From Xiphydria camelus (lineage: Eukaryota > Arthropoda > Insecta > Hymenoptera > Xiphydriidae): DNA of 64,000 nt. The notes under the pieces are model-generated. The model ran no database searches. It had not been told where the DNA came from and saw only the letters and a list, made by a program, of their open reading frames with translations. Numbering within the stretch: position 1 is the stretch's first letter; each line of letters begins with the position of its first letter. The position numbers and the translations under genes are program-made. Shown here piece by piece: positions 25,958 through 36,617 of the stretch. The stretch is taken from contig OY783195.1 of the NCBI GenBank assembly GCA_963678675.1, forward strand, positions 23,274,387 to 23,338,386. The letters run 5' to 3'.

Positions 25958-26188
25958 TATACCATATGAGGCTAAACTTACTTACCAAGAAAGAAACTTC
26001 AATCACTGTTATCTCATTATTTATGAACTTTTGACCTACATTGATATACAACTTTATTGTAGATAAAAATATAATCTTTTAAAAAGTATTAAGTATACAA
26101 ACATGAGCCAAAAGTTCATAGATAATGAAATTATAGCGATTCAAGTTTCTTTCTTGGCGAGTAATCCTAGCCTCATGTGATATAGTAC
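25958..26188. mobile_element. ~230 bp palindromic MITE, copy 2
   Basis: Left arm ATGAGGCTAAACTTACTTAC, then CAAGAAAGAAACTTCAATCA. The right arm is its reverse complement (…GTTTCTTTCTTGGCGAGTAA, then CCTAGCCTCATGTGATATA). Same family as 11466-11686. Confidence 0.72.
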
Positions 26189-27231
26189 GATAATAACGTA
26201 AAATAGAAATGGCTGGGTTATATATACGATTCCAAGGCGTATTGATTCTTTGTATTATTTTGAAGAACTATGAACAACCTTTTCACTGTACATTAGATCA
26301 TTATTTCTTCGATAAATAACTCATCATGTAAGAAGAATCAACCAATGCCGATATCGAAACGTGCCTCTAGAATTTGTTTTTTTTTCTGTTCGATTGGACA
26401 TGATCAATAATACACTTACACGCGGTACGTCCGATACCTAGTGGTACAATTTCCATCGCAATTTACACGCCGTGCAGTATCTGCTCTCAAACTCGGCTCT
26501 CCGAGTTTGTACCTCCGGTTATACCGAGGGCTGGTTATTACGGGCATATTCCCTCCCCTTCGATACCATCGTGTAAGCCGAACGATCTCGGTAGCGGGAT
26601 GAGCATAACGAGATGAAAACTAGGGTTTCAACGCGGAGCGACCGTTTGTTCGTGTCTCACCGATAAAACTAACTGGTTGTAAGCGAGTCCCAAACAAAGT
26701 TTACACTGAATCAGTTCTGTATCAGTATGCGCTTCACCGGGAATTTCAAGCATCGCGAGTTCAACTATTGTAGCCATCCCCGGCGCACACTGTCGCCTCT
26801 GGAGATTATTAGGGTACCGCGTAACGATGTTTCAGAAGTGCGAAACCATAGTCTCGCCTTTGTGACGACTGCATGGGAAGGTGTATAAACGTAGGTAGGC
26901 GATGCGTGGCCGATGTGAATGTACATGTGTACCTGTGCCTATACGCGTACCGTATATGTTAGTCGCCGAGCGTCCTCGAGCGAAATTTGCTGAGCTTTCT
27001 GAAATTCCCAATCATTGAGTTAATCTGTTCGTCTCGTACGCGATTCGATACTCGAACGCAATATCGAACGCGCTAATAACCGGGGAATTATTCGATAGCG
27101 AGCCGGTTAATCTGCAATGGATTACTTTCTCGTGCGAGCTGACTTTACTCGATCATTGTTCGAGCGGTAGATTGTATCATTTAGAATCGAATGGAATTTC
27201 CTCGTGATACACTTTCTTTTAAGCGACGTGA
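26189..27231. other. Unique sequence, no gene seen
   Basis: Mixed-composition DNA with no supported exon or repeat. Confidence 0.3.
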
Positions 27232-27464
27232 CACGGAAAGACTGATACCAGTAAAAAGAAATCCACATGAGGATTTTCAGATGTTTTTATAATGCGGTAT
27301 AGTAATTTCTCTTCTGAAAATGTTAAATCGTGATAATTTACATTATAATTTACTAGTTTCTAAGGAAGAATAGTTCTTCAGCACAGTAGGAACATCTGAA
27401 AACCCTTATGTCTACTTTCTTAATTGTAAATATTGTAAAATTTACTGACATCAGTCTTTCCGTG
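27232..27464. mobile_element. ~233 bp palindromic MITE (CACGGAAAG ends), copy 1
   Basis: Ends CACGGAAAGACTGATACCAG and its approximate reverse complement at 27444-27464. Inside, the mirrored GGATTTTCAGATGTTTTTAT and AACATCTGAAAACCCTTATG flank a conserved GTTAAATCGTGATAATTTAC core. The second copy, at 43248-43490, is collinear across the full length. Confidence 0.75.
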
Positions 27465-28883
27465 GGTATTTCTGCATTTTAGAAGCTAGTTTGAGATGCG
27501 GAAATGTGGGCAAACGTTGCGAAACTTCCCGGAAATACGTCAGAAACATTGCGAAACAGTGTAAAGGAAAGTTGGGTAGCATCGGATAATTTGATGGCCC
27601 CTAATCGTCGTTAACAACCACTATAATTAGAGACTATCAAAGTGTCTGATACTATTCGATTCTTCCCTACTTTTAGGGCGTTTTTAGACAATTCCGTCTG
27701 AGTAATCATTTACGAGATTCGAGTTAACGTTACTTTGACTCCAGCAGCAATCAGTCGAATCATAGAACCTTTATTTCGATTAATTTCAAAGCCATTTTTC
27801 AATAAAGCAAATCTTTTCGCCCGACTATAGAATAAACCTGTTTCTCGAGCTCCGACCGAAGTCGTCTTCCTTCACCGATGGAAATGATGCGTCGAAATAA
27901 CCTTTATAGCGCGATTCGAAATTGCACGCGCGCGACTTACAATATGTATACGCGAAATTCAAGCGTTCCTGCGAAGAATCAGAGGATGGGAGACGCGAAG
28001 TTTCCAGCGAAACGTTCGAGAACACGAAAGCGCGAGTTTTATCGCTCGTTAAAGGAGAGGAGAAACTGCCGCAATCCATACTTCCGACCGAAGGAGCTCA
28101 CCTCGCTCCGCCCGTATACGAGCACACACTGGCAACAGACAGTTTCCTCGACGACGCGAGTGCTCTGGAAAATGTATGGGATATAGCGTCTCTTGAATAA
28201 TATAGGATTGACAAAAGAAATAGCGGTGAAAACTGATTCGCTGTGTGTCTCGAAGGAGAGGCTGAACGCGTCTCAATTCGTCGTCGGACTTTTCCCCGGG
28301 TATAAATATACGGCTACGCAGTCAGGACGAATGAGAAAACCGTCGCCGTAACGGAGATCGTATACAAGTCCTCGGAGGGCCAGCGAGCACGTCCTCCATT
28401 TAAACTGAAAGTGTACCTTCTCGACGGGGACGTGGGACTCCTCAACGCCACTAGACGGAGATATTATATGGCGCGTTTCGCACAAAAACAACCATTCTCA
28501 CCTCGGCACTATGAGCTTTATCGGCGCGCTCCTTCGACGTCTTCCCTCGCAGAATCCACGCGGCGCACTTCGACGGTCTCGAAGCACGCACCTCGCTCTC
28601 GCATGGACTCTAGCATCGCGAATGGGCGCGCGCTCCGCCCCGATATTAACAATAATAACAAATGGAACATACAAAACTCTGAAAGTTTTCCAACACTCTT
28701 TCATCGCGTCCTTCCATCGCGCGCTTTCTTTCTCTCTTCCTCTCTCCTTAATCTCGCGAACCCCGTTTAAATACAAACCAATAGGTAGAAGTCCACGTAA
28801 ATTTATGTCGATCAACAATATTTCTTGACTAGTGTAACTTCCGCTCAGGCGCTGTGCCGCTCGTCCATGTGGTGCCGTCGCGA
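27465..28883. other. 3' flank / probable 3' UTR side of the Beat-like gene
   Basis: This lies downstream, in gene sense, of the Beat-like stop codon at 28884. No other gene is supported. Open frames here on both strands lack known domains. A minus-strand AATAAA candidate (TTTATT on the plus strand at about 27771) is about 1.1 kb past the stop, but the transcript end cannot be fixed by eye. Confidence 0.35.
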
Positions 28884-28972
28884 CTATCTCAGGAGCAGGT
28901 GAGCCACGCTCAGGCAGAACAACGGGACCGACGACGCCATCGCTCCTGCAGGACAGCCATTCTCCGACGTAA
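28884..28972 (-). CDS. Beaten-path (Beat) family protein, last coding exon
   Basis: The exon starts after a good acceptor (…TTTGTTGCAG, read on the minus strand, ending at 28973). It enters in phase 2 of a codon split by the intron and encodes VTSENGCPAGAMASSVPLFC, then LSVAHLLLR and a TAG stop (28886-28884). The split codon joins GAG AGA G from the upstream exon to TT here, giving the join '…PVPER-VTSENG…' as in insect Beat proteins. The hydrophobic tail SSVPLFCLSVAHLLL, after small residues, looks like a GPI-anchor signal or a short membrane tail, as in several Beat paralogues. Beat proteins are Ig-domain ligands for Side receptors and control motor-axon defasciculation. The paralogue was not determined. 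Confidence 0.8.
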
Positions 28973-29516
28973 CTGCAACAAACAATGGTCGGTGACGCCT
29001 TAACGCGATGTCTACCATCTAACCGCGTCGCACGCGGCGGTCGGACCGAAGTTTTCTCGGGTAGAAAAATTGCCGCGCGGAATTTATTATTACTTCTCGC
29101 CGCAGCGAAGCTCCCGCTGTATCGTCGGCGGCGGGGAGGCATTTGTTTCGGCTCCTTTGTTCGCGCGAAGAGAGTGCAGATTCACGCGGTTGGAGACGGA
29201 AGGGGGTTGGAGGGTGATTCACCGGGACAGGATCTCTCTCGAGAACGAATGAACGTTGCAGTGTCGTTTGACCTCGGAATTCTGCCGCGAAATTGTGGGT
29301 ACCACGGTCCAAGGGATCTGCGTTGGACGGGATTTCACGACGCCGCGGTAGTTTGGGATTCTTCGGAGTTCACCTCTGGGGAGGAGAGTGGCGTCGACGT
29401 ATGTATAGGTATGAACATCGCGGCTGGCCGCCCTTGCGGAGAAAGATTTCAGGTTTCTCGAGCTTCGTTTTCTTAACGGGCGCACCTTCTTGGAAGGATG
29501 ACAAATCGACTTATCC

Positions 29517-29741
29517 GAGGAAGACTGTAGTAACTCATTTTTTGTACTTTTGAGATACAATAGTTTGCGACGGAAGATATTCATAAATCGGAGATACTAT
29601 TAAACGTACATGGTAATGTTAGTTGCCTACATTATTATTTTGTGAGATACGACTCTTTTCTGGGGAAAATATCATTATGTTTTACTGTTCTGTACTTGTA
29701 ATTCAAAAAGTTCAAAGTTTGAGTTACTACAGTCTTCGTTG
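29517..29741. mobile_element. ~225 bp MITE (AAGACTGTAGTAACTCA ends)
   Basis: The left end GAGGAAGACTGTAGTAACTC is mirrored by GAGTTACTACAGTCTTCGTT at the right. Pairing continues weakly inward (TTTTTTGTACTTTTGAGA against TTCAAAAAGTTCAAAG). Non-coding. Confidence 0.55.
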
Positions 29742-29755
29742 GACGAGTCGAAATG

Positions 29756-30421
29756 CAGGGCCGGGGAAGTCGTCTATGACATCTAAAATAGAAAAAAAAA
29801 AGTGACGATACGAGCAAAAAGTGACAAGAAAGTGACCAAAATAATATTTACTTCTCAGTTACAAGAAAATTCTTTTTTTATTTAAATTTTACTAATTTTA
29901 AAGAAACAAATAAGTATCACAATTTTATATTTATGATTTCAAAATTCTATTCAAGAGAAAAATTAAACGCTACATTTACTTTTATCTCGGTATCTACTTC
30001 AATGACTAATTGTTATGCCATTCGATGACTTTTAAACGTTTACTGAAAGTTACATTTTTGACAGGATACACAAAGCGTTTGGTCGTACGTATATCTACAT
30101 GTATACATATGAACATCAAACAGCGCCGGCAGAAAGTATCATTCAAATGTTGTACAATATAAATAAATAGCATTTTATAGCATTTCGACAATAATACCCG
30201 CGTGAAATTTAGAAAAGTTGTATGCAGTTTGCCGAAACAAATGATTTTTTTGTTTACACCTTTACAGAACTTTATCTATTACGTAATTTTTAAAATCACA
30301 AATCAAAAGACAAAATATCAAAATTAAGGTATAAAAGTGACTTGATGAAAAAAGTTTAAAAAAGGTAACTCATTGGAAAGAAGTGACTAAGTCACTAAAA
30401 AGTGACCAATTTCCAGCCCTA
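29756..30421. mobile_element. Possible hAT-like non-autonomous element
   Basis: Starts CAGGGCCGGGGAAG and ends CCAATTTCCAGCCCTA, whose reverse complement, TAGGGCTGGAAATTGG, resembles hAT ends (YAGGG). AAAGTGAC words cluster near both ends (about 29799-29840 and 30379-30406). No matching 8 bp target duplication could be found, and there is no transposase, so the class is tentative. Confidence 0.35.
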
Positions 30422-30691
30422 CGAACGTAGCGAAGCGTTCGATGGCGAGCATGAAGCCTGGTTCGGATTTTCGTTTGATTTGCATGACTGGTTGAATTCA
30501 TGTGGTTAAACGATTGTGCAATGTCATACCATTTTTAAGACCCGAATTATACAATAACGTATTATAGCCTAGTGAGGTCCTAGATCGTCGCCTTTTAGAG
30601 CAAAAGTATACCAAGTCATATTTGTAAATGTTGGACTGTTTTACCAACAGGTATACACGCGGTATAGCGCTATAGGGTAAAGTAGGGATAT

Positions 30692-31103
30692 ACCGTATAT
30701 CCCACTCTGTACGGGCCAGTTTGAAAGTTACCTTCAGGGAGGCTTGGTCGGTAATCGAAACATTTAATACCGGTAGAAGCCCAGTCGGTAGTTAGATTTG
30801 GTGTCAATTCGGGAGTTTGAAGCGTCTAACTTCGATCACCCGAATTGACACCAACTCTAACTACCGACTCGACTTCTACCGGTATTAAATGACTCAAGTA
30901 CTGACCAAGCCTCCCCGAAGGTAACTTCAAACTGGCCCGTACAGAGTGGGACATACGGTATGCCCCAGTGGGATATACCGTATGTCCCACTCTGTACGGG
31001 CCAGTTTGAAAGTTACCTTCAGGGAGGCTTGGTCGGTAATCGAAACATTTAATACCGGTAGAAGTCGAGTCGGTAGTTAGAGTTGGTGTCAATTCAGGAG
31101 ATC
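30692..31103. repeat. Terminal-region array: forward, inverted, forward
   Basis: The sequence starting near ATACCGTATATCCCACTCTG and running through TGGTCGGTAATCGAAACATT to GGTGTCAATTCGGGA occurs forward (30692-30812), inverted (30838-30960) and forward again (30968-31103). Successive copies differ by a few bases. A further short hairpin (ATTATGAATTTTTGTATAAT against CACAAATTCATAATTTCG) lies at about 31121-31182. Such arrays arise by aberrant transposition or template switching at element ends. Confidence 0.75.
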
Positions 31104-31227
31104 GAAGCGTCTATCCTCGAAATTATGAATTTTTGTATAATGGTGAGTCATTTCCATTATTCACAAATTCATAATTTCGAAGTTAATTTTTAAAGGCGTT
31201 CGAAACAATCCAGCCTTACTTCAGGGT

Positions 31228-32382
31228 ATGCCAGCAGGGTCAGATCTATATTTCAATAGACAGTCTTCTTTCATTAATGCTGAACTGTTTATGAAGTGGT
31301 TGAGACAAATGTTTGTGCCCAGAAAGCCAGAAGGCCCCGTTGTTTTAGTCCTAGATGGTCATAGCTCCCATTGTTGTAACATTGAGATGTTAAAGTATGC
31401 AGGAAAAAACAACGTCATATTGATGTGCTTACCAAGCCATACGACGCAAGCCCTTCAACTGCTTGACAGATCATTTTTCAAACCGCTGAAGTCTTTTTTC
31501 AAAAAGGAGGCAGACAATTTCATGTTCGTTAACAAAACGAAAGTCATCGACAGAAAAGCAATAGGGAAACTAATAGGAGCTGCTTGGACAAAGGCTGCTA
31601 CAATTCAAAATGCAACATCCGGATTTTCGGCAACAGGCATTTTTCCCTTTAATGCCGATGCAGTTCCTGACTACTTCTTTCATATTTCTGACAACGCTTT
31701 AAAGGATTCCGAACTTGAGCAACCATTTTCAGAAGTGCGAGAGGCAATTCCATCAGATGACTTCCTTGAAAATGATGAAAACTACCTGTTTCTATTTGAT
31801 GAATCTGGTTCTTCATTGGCTATTGATTCAGAAACAAGTGCCTTGATTCCCACATCAACATCTATCCAAAAAGATAATATAGCTATAGGAGAGGAAACTG
31901 CTTCCACATCCACATTTGTCCAAACAGGTGATGCAGCTGTAGAAGAGGAAATTCAGGAAACACCTTCCAAATTTCTACATGAAATCGCACCTATTCCGTG
32001 CATTCCCGCGGGAACAAGCAAGAGAAAGCAGTCTGCGAAAATTCTGTCGGCTGAGGAGGAACAGAATAAAAAGAAAAAAAGGACTCAGGAGGAGAAGAAA
32101 CCTAAAAAGTCAAGCACCAAAGGCGACAAGGCCAAAGAAAAGGTCAAGAAAGTCGAAACAACTAAAACTCTTGGCGTTAAACAGCGGGATAACTGTGCAT
32201 GCTTAGAGTGTTCAGAAGAATACTACGATACCAAAGAAACCGCCGACTGGATTCAATGTATCAGCTGTAAAAAATGGCTCCATGAGACTTGCAGTATGTA
32301 TGGATACAACTGTAATGACTGCGGAAGACTGGCGAAGAGACAAACTATGGCGCAAAAAGCGACCAAGAAAATTTCTTTTTAA
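31228..32382 (+). CDS. DDE-superfamily (pogo/jerky/Tigger-type) transposase, C-terminal half with PHD finger
   Basis: A 384-codon uninterrupted frame. Residues ~36-150 match the second half of a DDE_1 (pogo-class) domain: VVLVLDGHSSH (Asp43), NNVILMCLPSHTTQALQLLD (Asp80), RSFFKPLKSFF and SGFSATGIFPFN. Residues ~270-305 are lysine-rich, a likely nuclear-localisation region. Residues 325-365 form a PHD-type zinc finger: C325-x2-C328, C344-x2-C347, H352, C355, C362-x2-C365. The N-terminal helix-turn-helix and the first catalytic Asp are absent. The ATG lies in what should be mid-domain, preceded by a possible splice acceptor CTTACTTCAG (31215-31224). It is therefore a truncated gene, although the open frame is well kept. 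Similar insect proteins are often mislabelled 'clz9-like transporters'. Confidence 0.85.
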   Translation: MPAGSDLYFNRQSSFINAELFMKWLRQMFVPRKPEGPVVLVLDGHSSHCCNIEMLKYAGKNNVILMCLPSHTTQALQLLDRSFFKPLKSFFKKEADNFMFVNKTKVIDRKAIGKLIGAAWTKAATIQNATSGFSATGIFPFNADAVPDYFFHISDNALKDSELEQPFSEVREAIPSDDFLENDENYLFLFDESGSSLAIDSETSALIPTSTSIQKDNIAIGEETASTSTFVQTGDAAVEEEIQETPSKFLHEIAPIPCIPAGTSKRKQSAKILSAEEEQNKKKKRTQEEKKPKKSSTKGDKAKEKVKKVETTKTLGVKQRDNCACLECSEEYYDTKETADWIQCISCKKWLHETCSMYGYNCNDCGRLAKRQTMAQKATKKISF

Positions 32383-33018
32383 TCATTAAAAACCTTTCTG
32401 ATAACAATTTTTGCATACCTGTTTATTTGACTTTAGCTTACTTTACATTACATATCTGATTCATATTTTATTTTAAAAGAAGAAATTTTTGGGTTTTTAT
32501 TTACTTATGTTACTTTTATAGAGTTCTAAGTTGTTCAACTTTGTGTTTTATATATTTATAATAAAATATGTTTCTAAATACTACACTAACTTCATTACAA
32601 TAATTATACCTACGTGACACATCCTCATGGTCAGTCATTCGAGGCATATAACCCCACATGGGGCATAAATCCCTCACAACAGGGGAATAAATACCGCCGG
32701 TGGGGCAAATATCCCGCATTTTGCGAAATTATTATTTATTTTGTATAAAATTGACAAAAGCAATTTTTACAGTTGTATTGTACTTTTTAGGTCCCTTTAA
32801 TACCAAACTTTTGGCAGGACATAATAAACTTTGTTAATTTTTATTAACATGGAGCACAGGAGCCCAAAAGAAAAATTGGGGCATATATCCCTACTTTTTA
32901 CCCTACTGAGAATAACCATAAGGCTTGCGTGCTGGTTATTCTCAGTATAGCGCTATACCGCGTTTATACCGTGTTGGTAAAACCGGCCCTTTCAGTATAC
33001 TTCTGCTCTAAGGCGACG

Positions 33019-33442
33019 AGATGCCCGTTATTTTACTGACAAGATGCAGCAAGGCCCAATATTTTAATGAAACCTGTTAATGAAATTACGGTAAACAGCG
33101 TTAGCTTGTTAATAGGGCAATTGAAGTGGTATATGAAAACGTCAGCACCATTTCAATGAGAATTATATTCCTAGATGCTTGGTTATAGAAATGTGGTACT
33201 CAAGGGAGAGTCACCAAAATTGGACCAGCATCTAGATTAGACCACCACATTTCTCGCTCTCTCCCATAAACAAAATTGATATATTCGTAATCTAGCCATG
33301 TTTATGGATCCTCACTGACCTGTGTAACTTACAGCAAATTTTTATAAATGAAGAGTAGCGTTTAAGAACGTGATAGGGGAGGGTAGCCTAATTTGGACCG
33401 TCGCTTAGGTTGGACTACCCTTATATCTAGAACTGTTAGTGT
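33019..33442. other. Intronic sequence with pogo-like scraps
   Basis: Two short stretches, GGGAGAGTCACCAAAATTGG (about 33205) and GGGAGGGTAGCCTAATTTGG (about 33378), each run into GGACCAGC or GGACCGTC and then a second TTAGA(C/T)CA or TTGGAC. They look like decayed related MITE ends. No gene. Confidence 0.35.
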
Positions 33443-33664
33443 CCTACCAGCTTCGAATATAACTGTGAGAACTAACGGAAAAGTCTCCGCTGAAACTAAG
33501 TCTGAGCATATGATGTATCTTACTAAATAACGAAAAATATCACTACTATTCCAGATACAGATCTGGATATTTTTCGATGTTTAGTTAGATACATCATATG
33601 TGCTCAGACTTAGCGTCGGCGGAGACTTTTCCGTTAGTTCTGACAGTCATATTTGAAGCTGGTA
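33443..33664. mobile_element. 222 bp fold-back MITE
   Basis: CTACCAGCTTCGAATATAAC at the left is mirrored by ATATTTGAAGCTGGTAG at the right. The arms continue through ACTAACGGAAAAGTCTCCGC and CATATGATGTATC with few mismatches to a loop at about 33550. Non-coding. Confidence 0.75.
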
Positions 33665-35585
33665 GCTTCTCGCACATTCGCGCACTACAGTTGTCTCATT
33701 TACTAGAGAGCAAGTTCCGTGTTACAAATAGCCCTAAACTTCCCCATGTACATAACATTGCGTAAGCACGCTGACCGTGACGGAACAATTTCTGCGAGCT
33801 TAGGCGGATACTCTCCCCCAGGCTTTGAGGATCCGATGAGTTTGCGTTGTAGGGAGCCGAGAGATGGGACTATAGCAATGAGATTAGAAACTACCGCCGA
33901 CTGGTGAGGGAGTACGTTAAAGGGAACAGGCGTTTGTAGCAATTTCGTACTAAATTTGCCACCGACCCGCCATAGCTAACGTATGTGGTTATTTTCGTCA
34001 CGGGAAACGGTAGGAAAATGTGCAACTTTTTTGGAATTATCTTCTGCCTTCGCAAAACAATCAGTGAGACTTTTAACAATCCGCGTTAAACGAAAGATGA
34101 ACTCGGATTAGCGCCAATAATAATTATAGGACACGGAAAATTCAGCGTACCGCTGCCTGGATCCAGCACGGCTCAAGGCGTCAGCGTGACTCGCTAAGCG
34201 CCACAGTTAGGCGCCATAATTGGCTATATTTAATGCACGCACCTCTTGGCACCACGCTTGACTACGCCTTTCGATATTTAATAAAGTCACGAGAGAGTTT
34301 CTTCATCTTTAACGAGGTCCAATTAGACGCTAGATTGCTTTTGTTAAGAGTTCATTCGAACGTAGATTAAATTAATGGTTTGGGTTTCCAAGACCGACCC
34401 TCTTACGCTGCTCCCGGACTAATCATAGCGAGGAGCCCTCTTTGTAGGAACGCTCTCAATAATAAAACACATTTAATTACCCCCATTTGCATTCGTTTCA
34501 CTCCCCCACGACCGTGTCTCCGGCTCCCGGCGTGAACGCAGCTTTACGCGTCGGGACACACGACCGAGGAAATCATTGGCGAGAGCAGGGAACCCGCGGA
34601 TCGATCTCCGAGCTTTCCAGGCCTGAGTTATCTCGAAAACGTTACGGCGTAACGAGGTAAAAGTGAGACGTCGAAGTTGCACGGACCTCGCGTCTCACTC
34701 GATCGCGAACGGGCGATGGGTGCGCGCGTATGGGTGCGGAAAGAGGCGCTCGTGCGCGCGCTGCCCTCTAAGTCTCTTCTCTTAGTTTGAGCAAATTGAA
34801 TTTTCTAAAAGAGTTTCTTTGGCTCTGCGCTATAGACGTACGAAGTCTCGATATGTATTAGGTACCAGCATCACCGCAAAACGGCGAGTTGGACGGGACG
34901 AAATGGTATTACCGCCGGGACTCTGAGCGAGGGGAGGATTCTTCTCGTGTATACCTACTACTCTGGGTCATGGTCTTCGAGCTCGATGTATAGTTCGGCA
35001 TCCCGAACTAAGTTCTATAGACATTCGACTATTGGCTAAAGGCTAGAGATGGTGCGGGGAACAGATTGTACTCCGCAGAAATGTTAGGAGCAAAATGAAG
35101 GGTCTGAAGAGAGAGTCTCCTTCGCGGAAAGAGGTAAATTGTTGGAAGTACCTGAATATTTGAACGTTTAATGCGGCATCGTCAATATGCGACAGACGGT
35201 GACACCGCAGAATTTTATGCAGCTTCCCAAATTACGTCGCAATTTTTATTGCACGATCATCGTAAAGCTCGTTATAACTCCTGGAGGTAAAATTATTTGA
35301 GGAACATTGAATAAATTGAGATGTGCGACAGAGAGGCTCTTGTGCACTCGCCATATATTTTCTCTCGAACTCGTATGACTCCTATGTCAAGCTTCCTCGA
35401 AAACACCTCGTAAAGTGTTACGCATCAATCATTTTTCATCGAATTAACAAATTAATTAATATTTATAGAACGGGTTATGACAACTGGAGGAAGAATAATT
35501 ACTAAAATAATTTCATTATATCAATCATATTACTATTTAATGGCTTTTTCTAGAACAGAAAAGAACTTATTGTTAGATACATACG
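33665..35585. other. Intronic unique sequence
   Basis: No exon or coding signal seen. CpG-rich around 34480-34760. A fragment at about 35327-35400 (GTGCGACAGAGAGGCTCTTG, then CGTATGACTCCTATGTCAA) is related to the fold-back at 58718-59064. Confidence 0.4.
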
Positions 35586-35948
35586 CATATCGTGGGCTCA
35601 CTGCCAAAAGTGACCAAGTCAACATTTGATTACTGTTTTACACTACCAGAAAAATTGACCAAGTCATATATTCAACTTAAAACGACTTTGTAAGTTGAAT
35701 ATATGACTTGGTTAATTTTTCTAGTAGTGTAAAACAGTATTCTTAGGGCCAGTTTTACCAACCTGGTATAAACGCGGTATAGCGCTATACTGAGAATAAC
35801 CAGCAATAAGCCTTATGGTTATTCTCAGTATAGCGCTATACCGCGTTTATACCTGTTGGTAAAACCGGCCCTTAGTGACTTGGGTATTCTAACTCACAAA
35901 AAGTTAAAATTTTGGCTTGGTCACTTTAGGCAATAAGCCCACGATATG
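35586..35948. mobile_element. Fold-back element containing a nested MITE
   Basis: Outer arms CATATCGTGGGCTCACTGCC, then AAAAGTGACCAAGTC, mirrored by GGTCACTTTAGGCAATAAGC, then CCACGATATG. The left arm also contains its own palindrome (GACCAAGTCATATATTCAAC against GTTGAATATATGACTTGGTT, about 35652-35712). The 126 bp MITE is inserted at 35746-35871. Confidence 0.75.
35746..35871. mobile_element. 126 bp palindromic MITE (TWA target), copy 3
   Basis: Intact copy with TTA on both sides (35743-35745 and 35872-35874). Its length equals copy 1 at 2711-2836, with few differences, so this family was active comparatively recently. Confidence 0.85.
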
Positions 35949-36577
35949 TATGTAACACTTTTTTAAAAGATTTCTATATGAATTCTTAAAAATGTTAACA
36001 GACCAGAAGTTAAGCTATTTGTTAAATTTGACTGTTTTCCAAAAATTCTAGAAAATTCTTTATTTTCTCTGACTTTTCCTCAACCCACATAATTCCCTAA
36101 GAATTCCAGGTTTTCCAGAATTCCTGACAGCTGGACACCGTGGTTTAGCCTTCGTTTCACCGCAAACAACATCGATGGTACACGTTACATTAGATTCGCG
36201 GCAAACCAGACATACGGCGATTGAGAGAAATAAGAAACAAAACAGCGTGCGCCAGTACTCTTTGTATGAAGGGCTCTTGACATCTGTCTTCGTCCACAAA
36301 CACGCGATCTCGGCAAAGCGGCTTATCGTACAGTTGAGCCTAGATCGCGGCCTCGTTGCGTTAGCTGGATGCGTACAGATCGATAACAGCCGATGTCTAT
36401 TTCTCCCGATAAAACGGAGGACCGGCGTCCTCCGTACGCTAAGCGTTATCTCCATGCTTTTCCTATATACGGGGCTGCGTATCACCTCCGCGTGAAGGAT
36501 GCAATCCTGGCTATACTGGAACCCAAATGAGCGCAACTGGAGGCGGCGCGGGAGATGGAACGAAGAGAGAATCGTAC

Positions 36578-36617
<40 letters not shown>

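Larger units (their letters stand above)
30675..32903 (+). mobile_element. pogo/jerky-type (Tc1/mariner superfamily) transposon, N-terminally deleted
   Basis: The left end is GGGTAAAGTAGGGATATACC. The right end reads GGGCATATATCCCTACTTTT followed by TACCC, so the termini are inverted GGGTAAA repeats. TA flanks both sides (30673-30674 and 32904-32905). A 384-codon transposase remnant (31228-32382) fills the right half. The left half is an array of terminal sequence in alternating orientation. Insertion into the 126 bp MITE dates it as the younger element. Confidence 0.8.
30632..32989. mobile_element. 126 bp palindromic MITE, copy 2, split by a transposon
   Basis: The left piece 30632-30674 (…TTTTACCAACAGGTATACAC, then GCGGTATAGCGCTATA) continues without loss at 32906 (CTGAGAATAACCATAAGGC…) to 32989. 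The break is exactly a duplicated TA, so the MITE was complete when the pogo-like element inserted. The outer TWA duplication is no longer clear. Confidence 0.8.
30586..33018. repeat. Outer fold-back of a three-level nested insertion
   Basis: CGTCGCCTTTTAGAGCAAAAGTATAC (start 30586; quoted as CGTCGCCTTTTAGAGC plus AAAAGTATAC) is mirrored by GTATACTTCTGCTCTAAGGC followed by GACG (ending 33018). These short inverted arms bracket the 126 bp MITE, which itself brackets the pogo-like transposon. Confidence 0.5.

Noticed and set aside
28498..29142. 214-codon minus-strand frame overlapping the Beat terminal exon
   Set aside because: Over the exon it is read in a different phase from VTSENG…; Arg-rich with no domain. 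The spliced short exon explains the region better.
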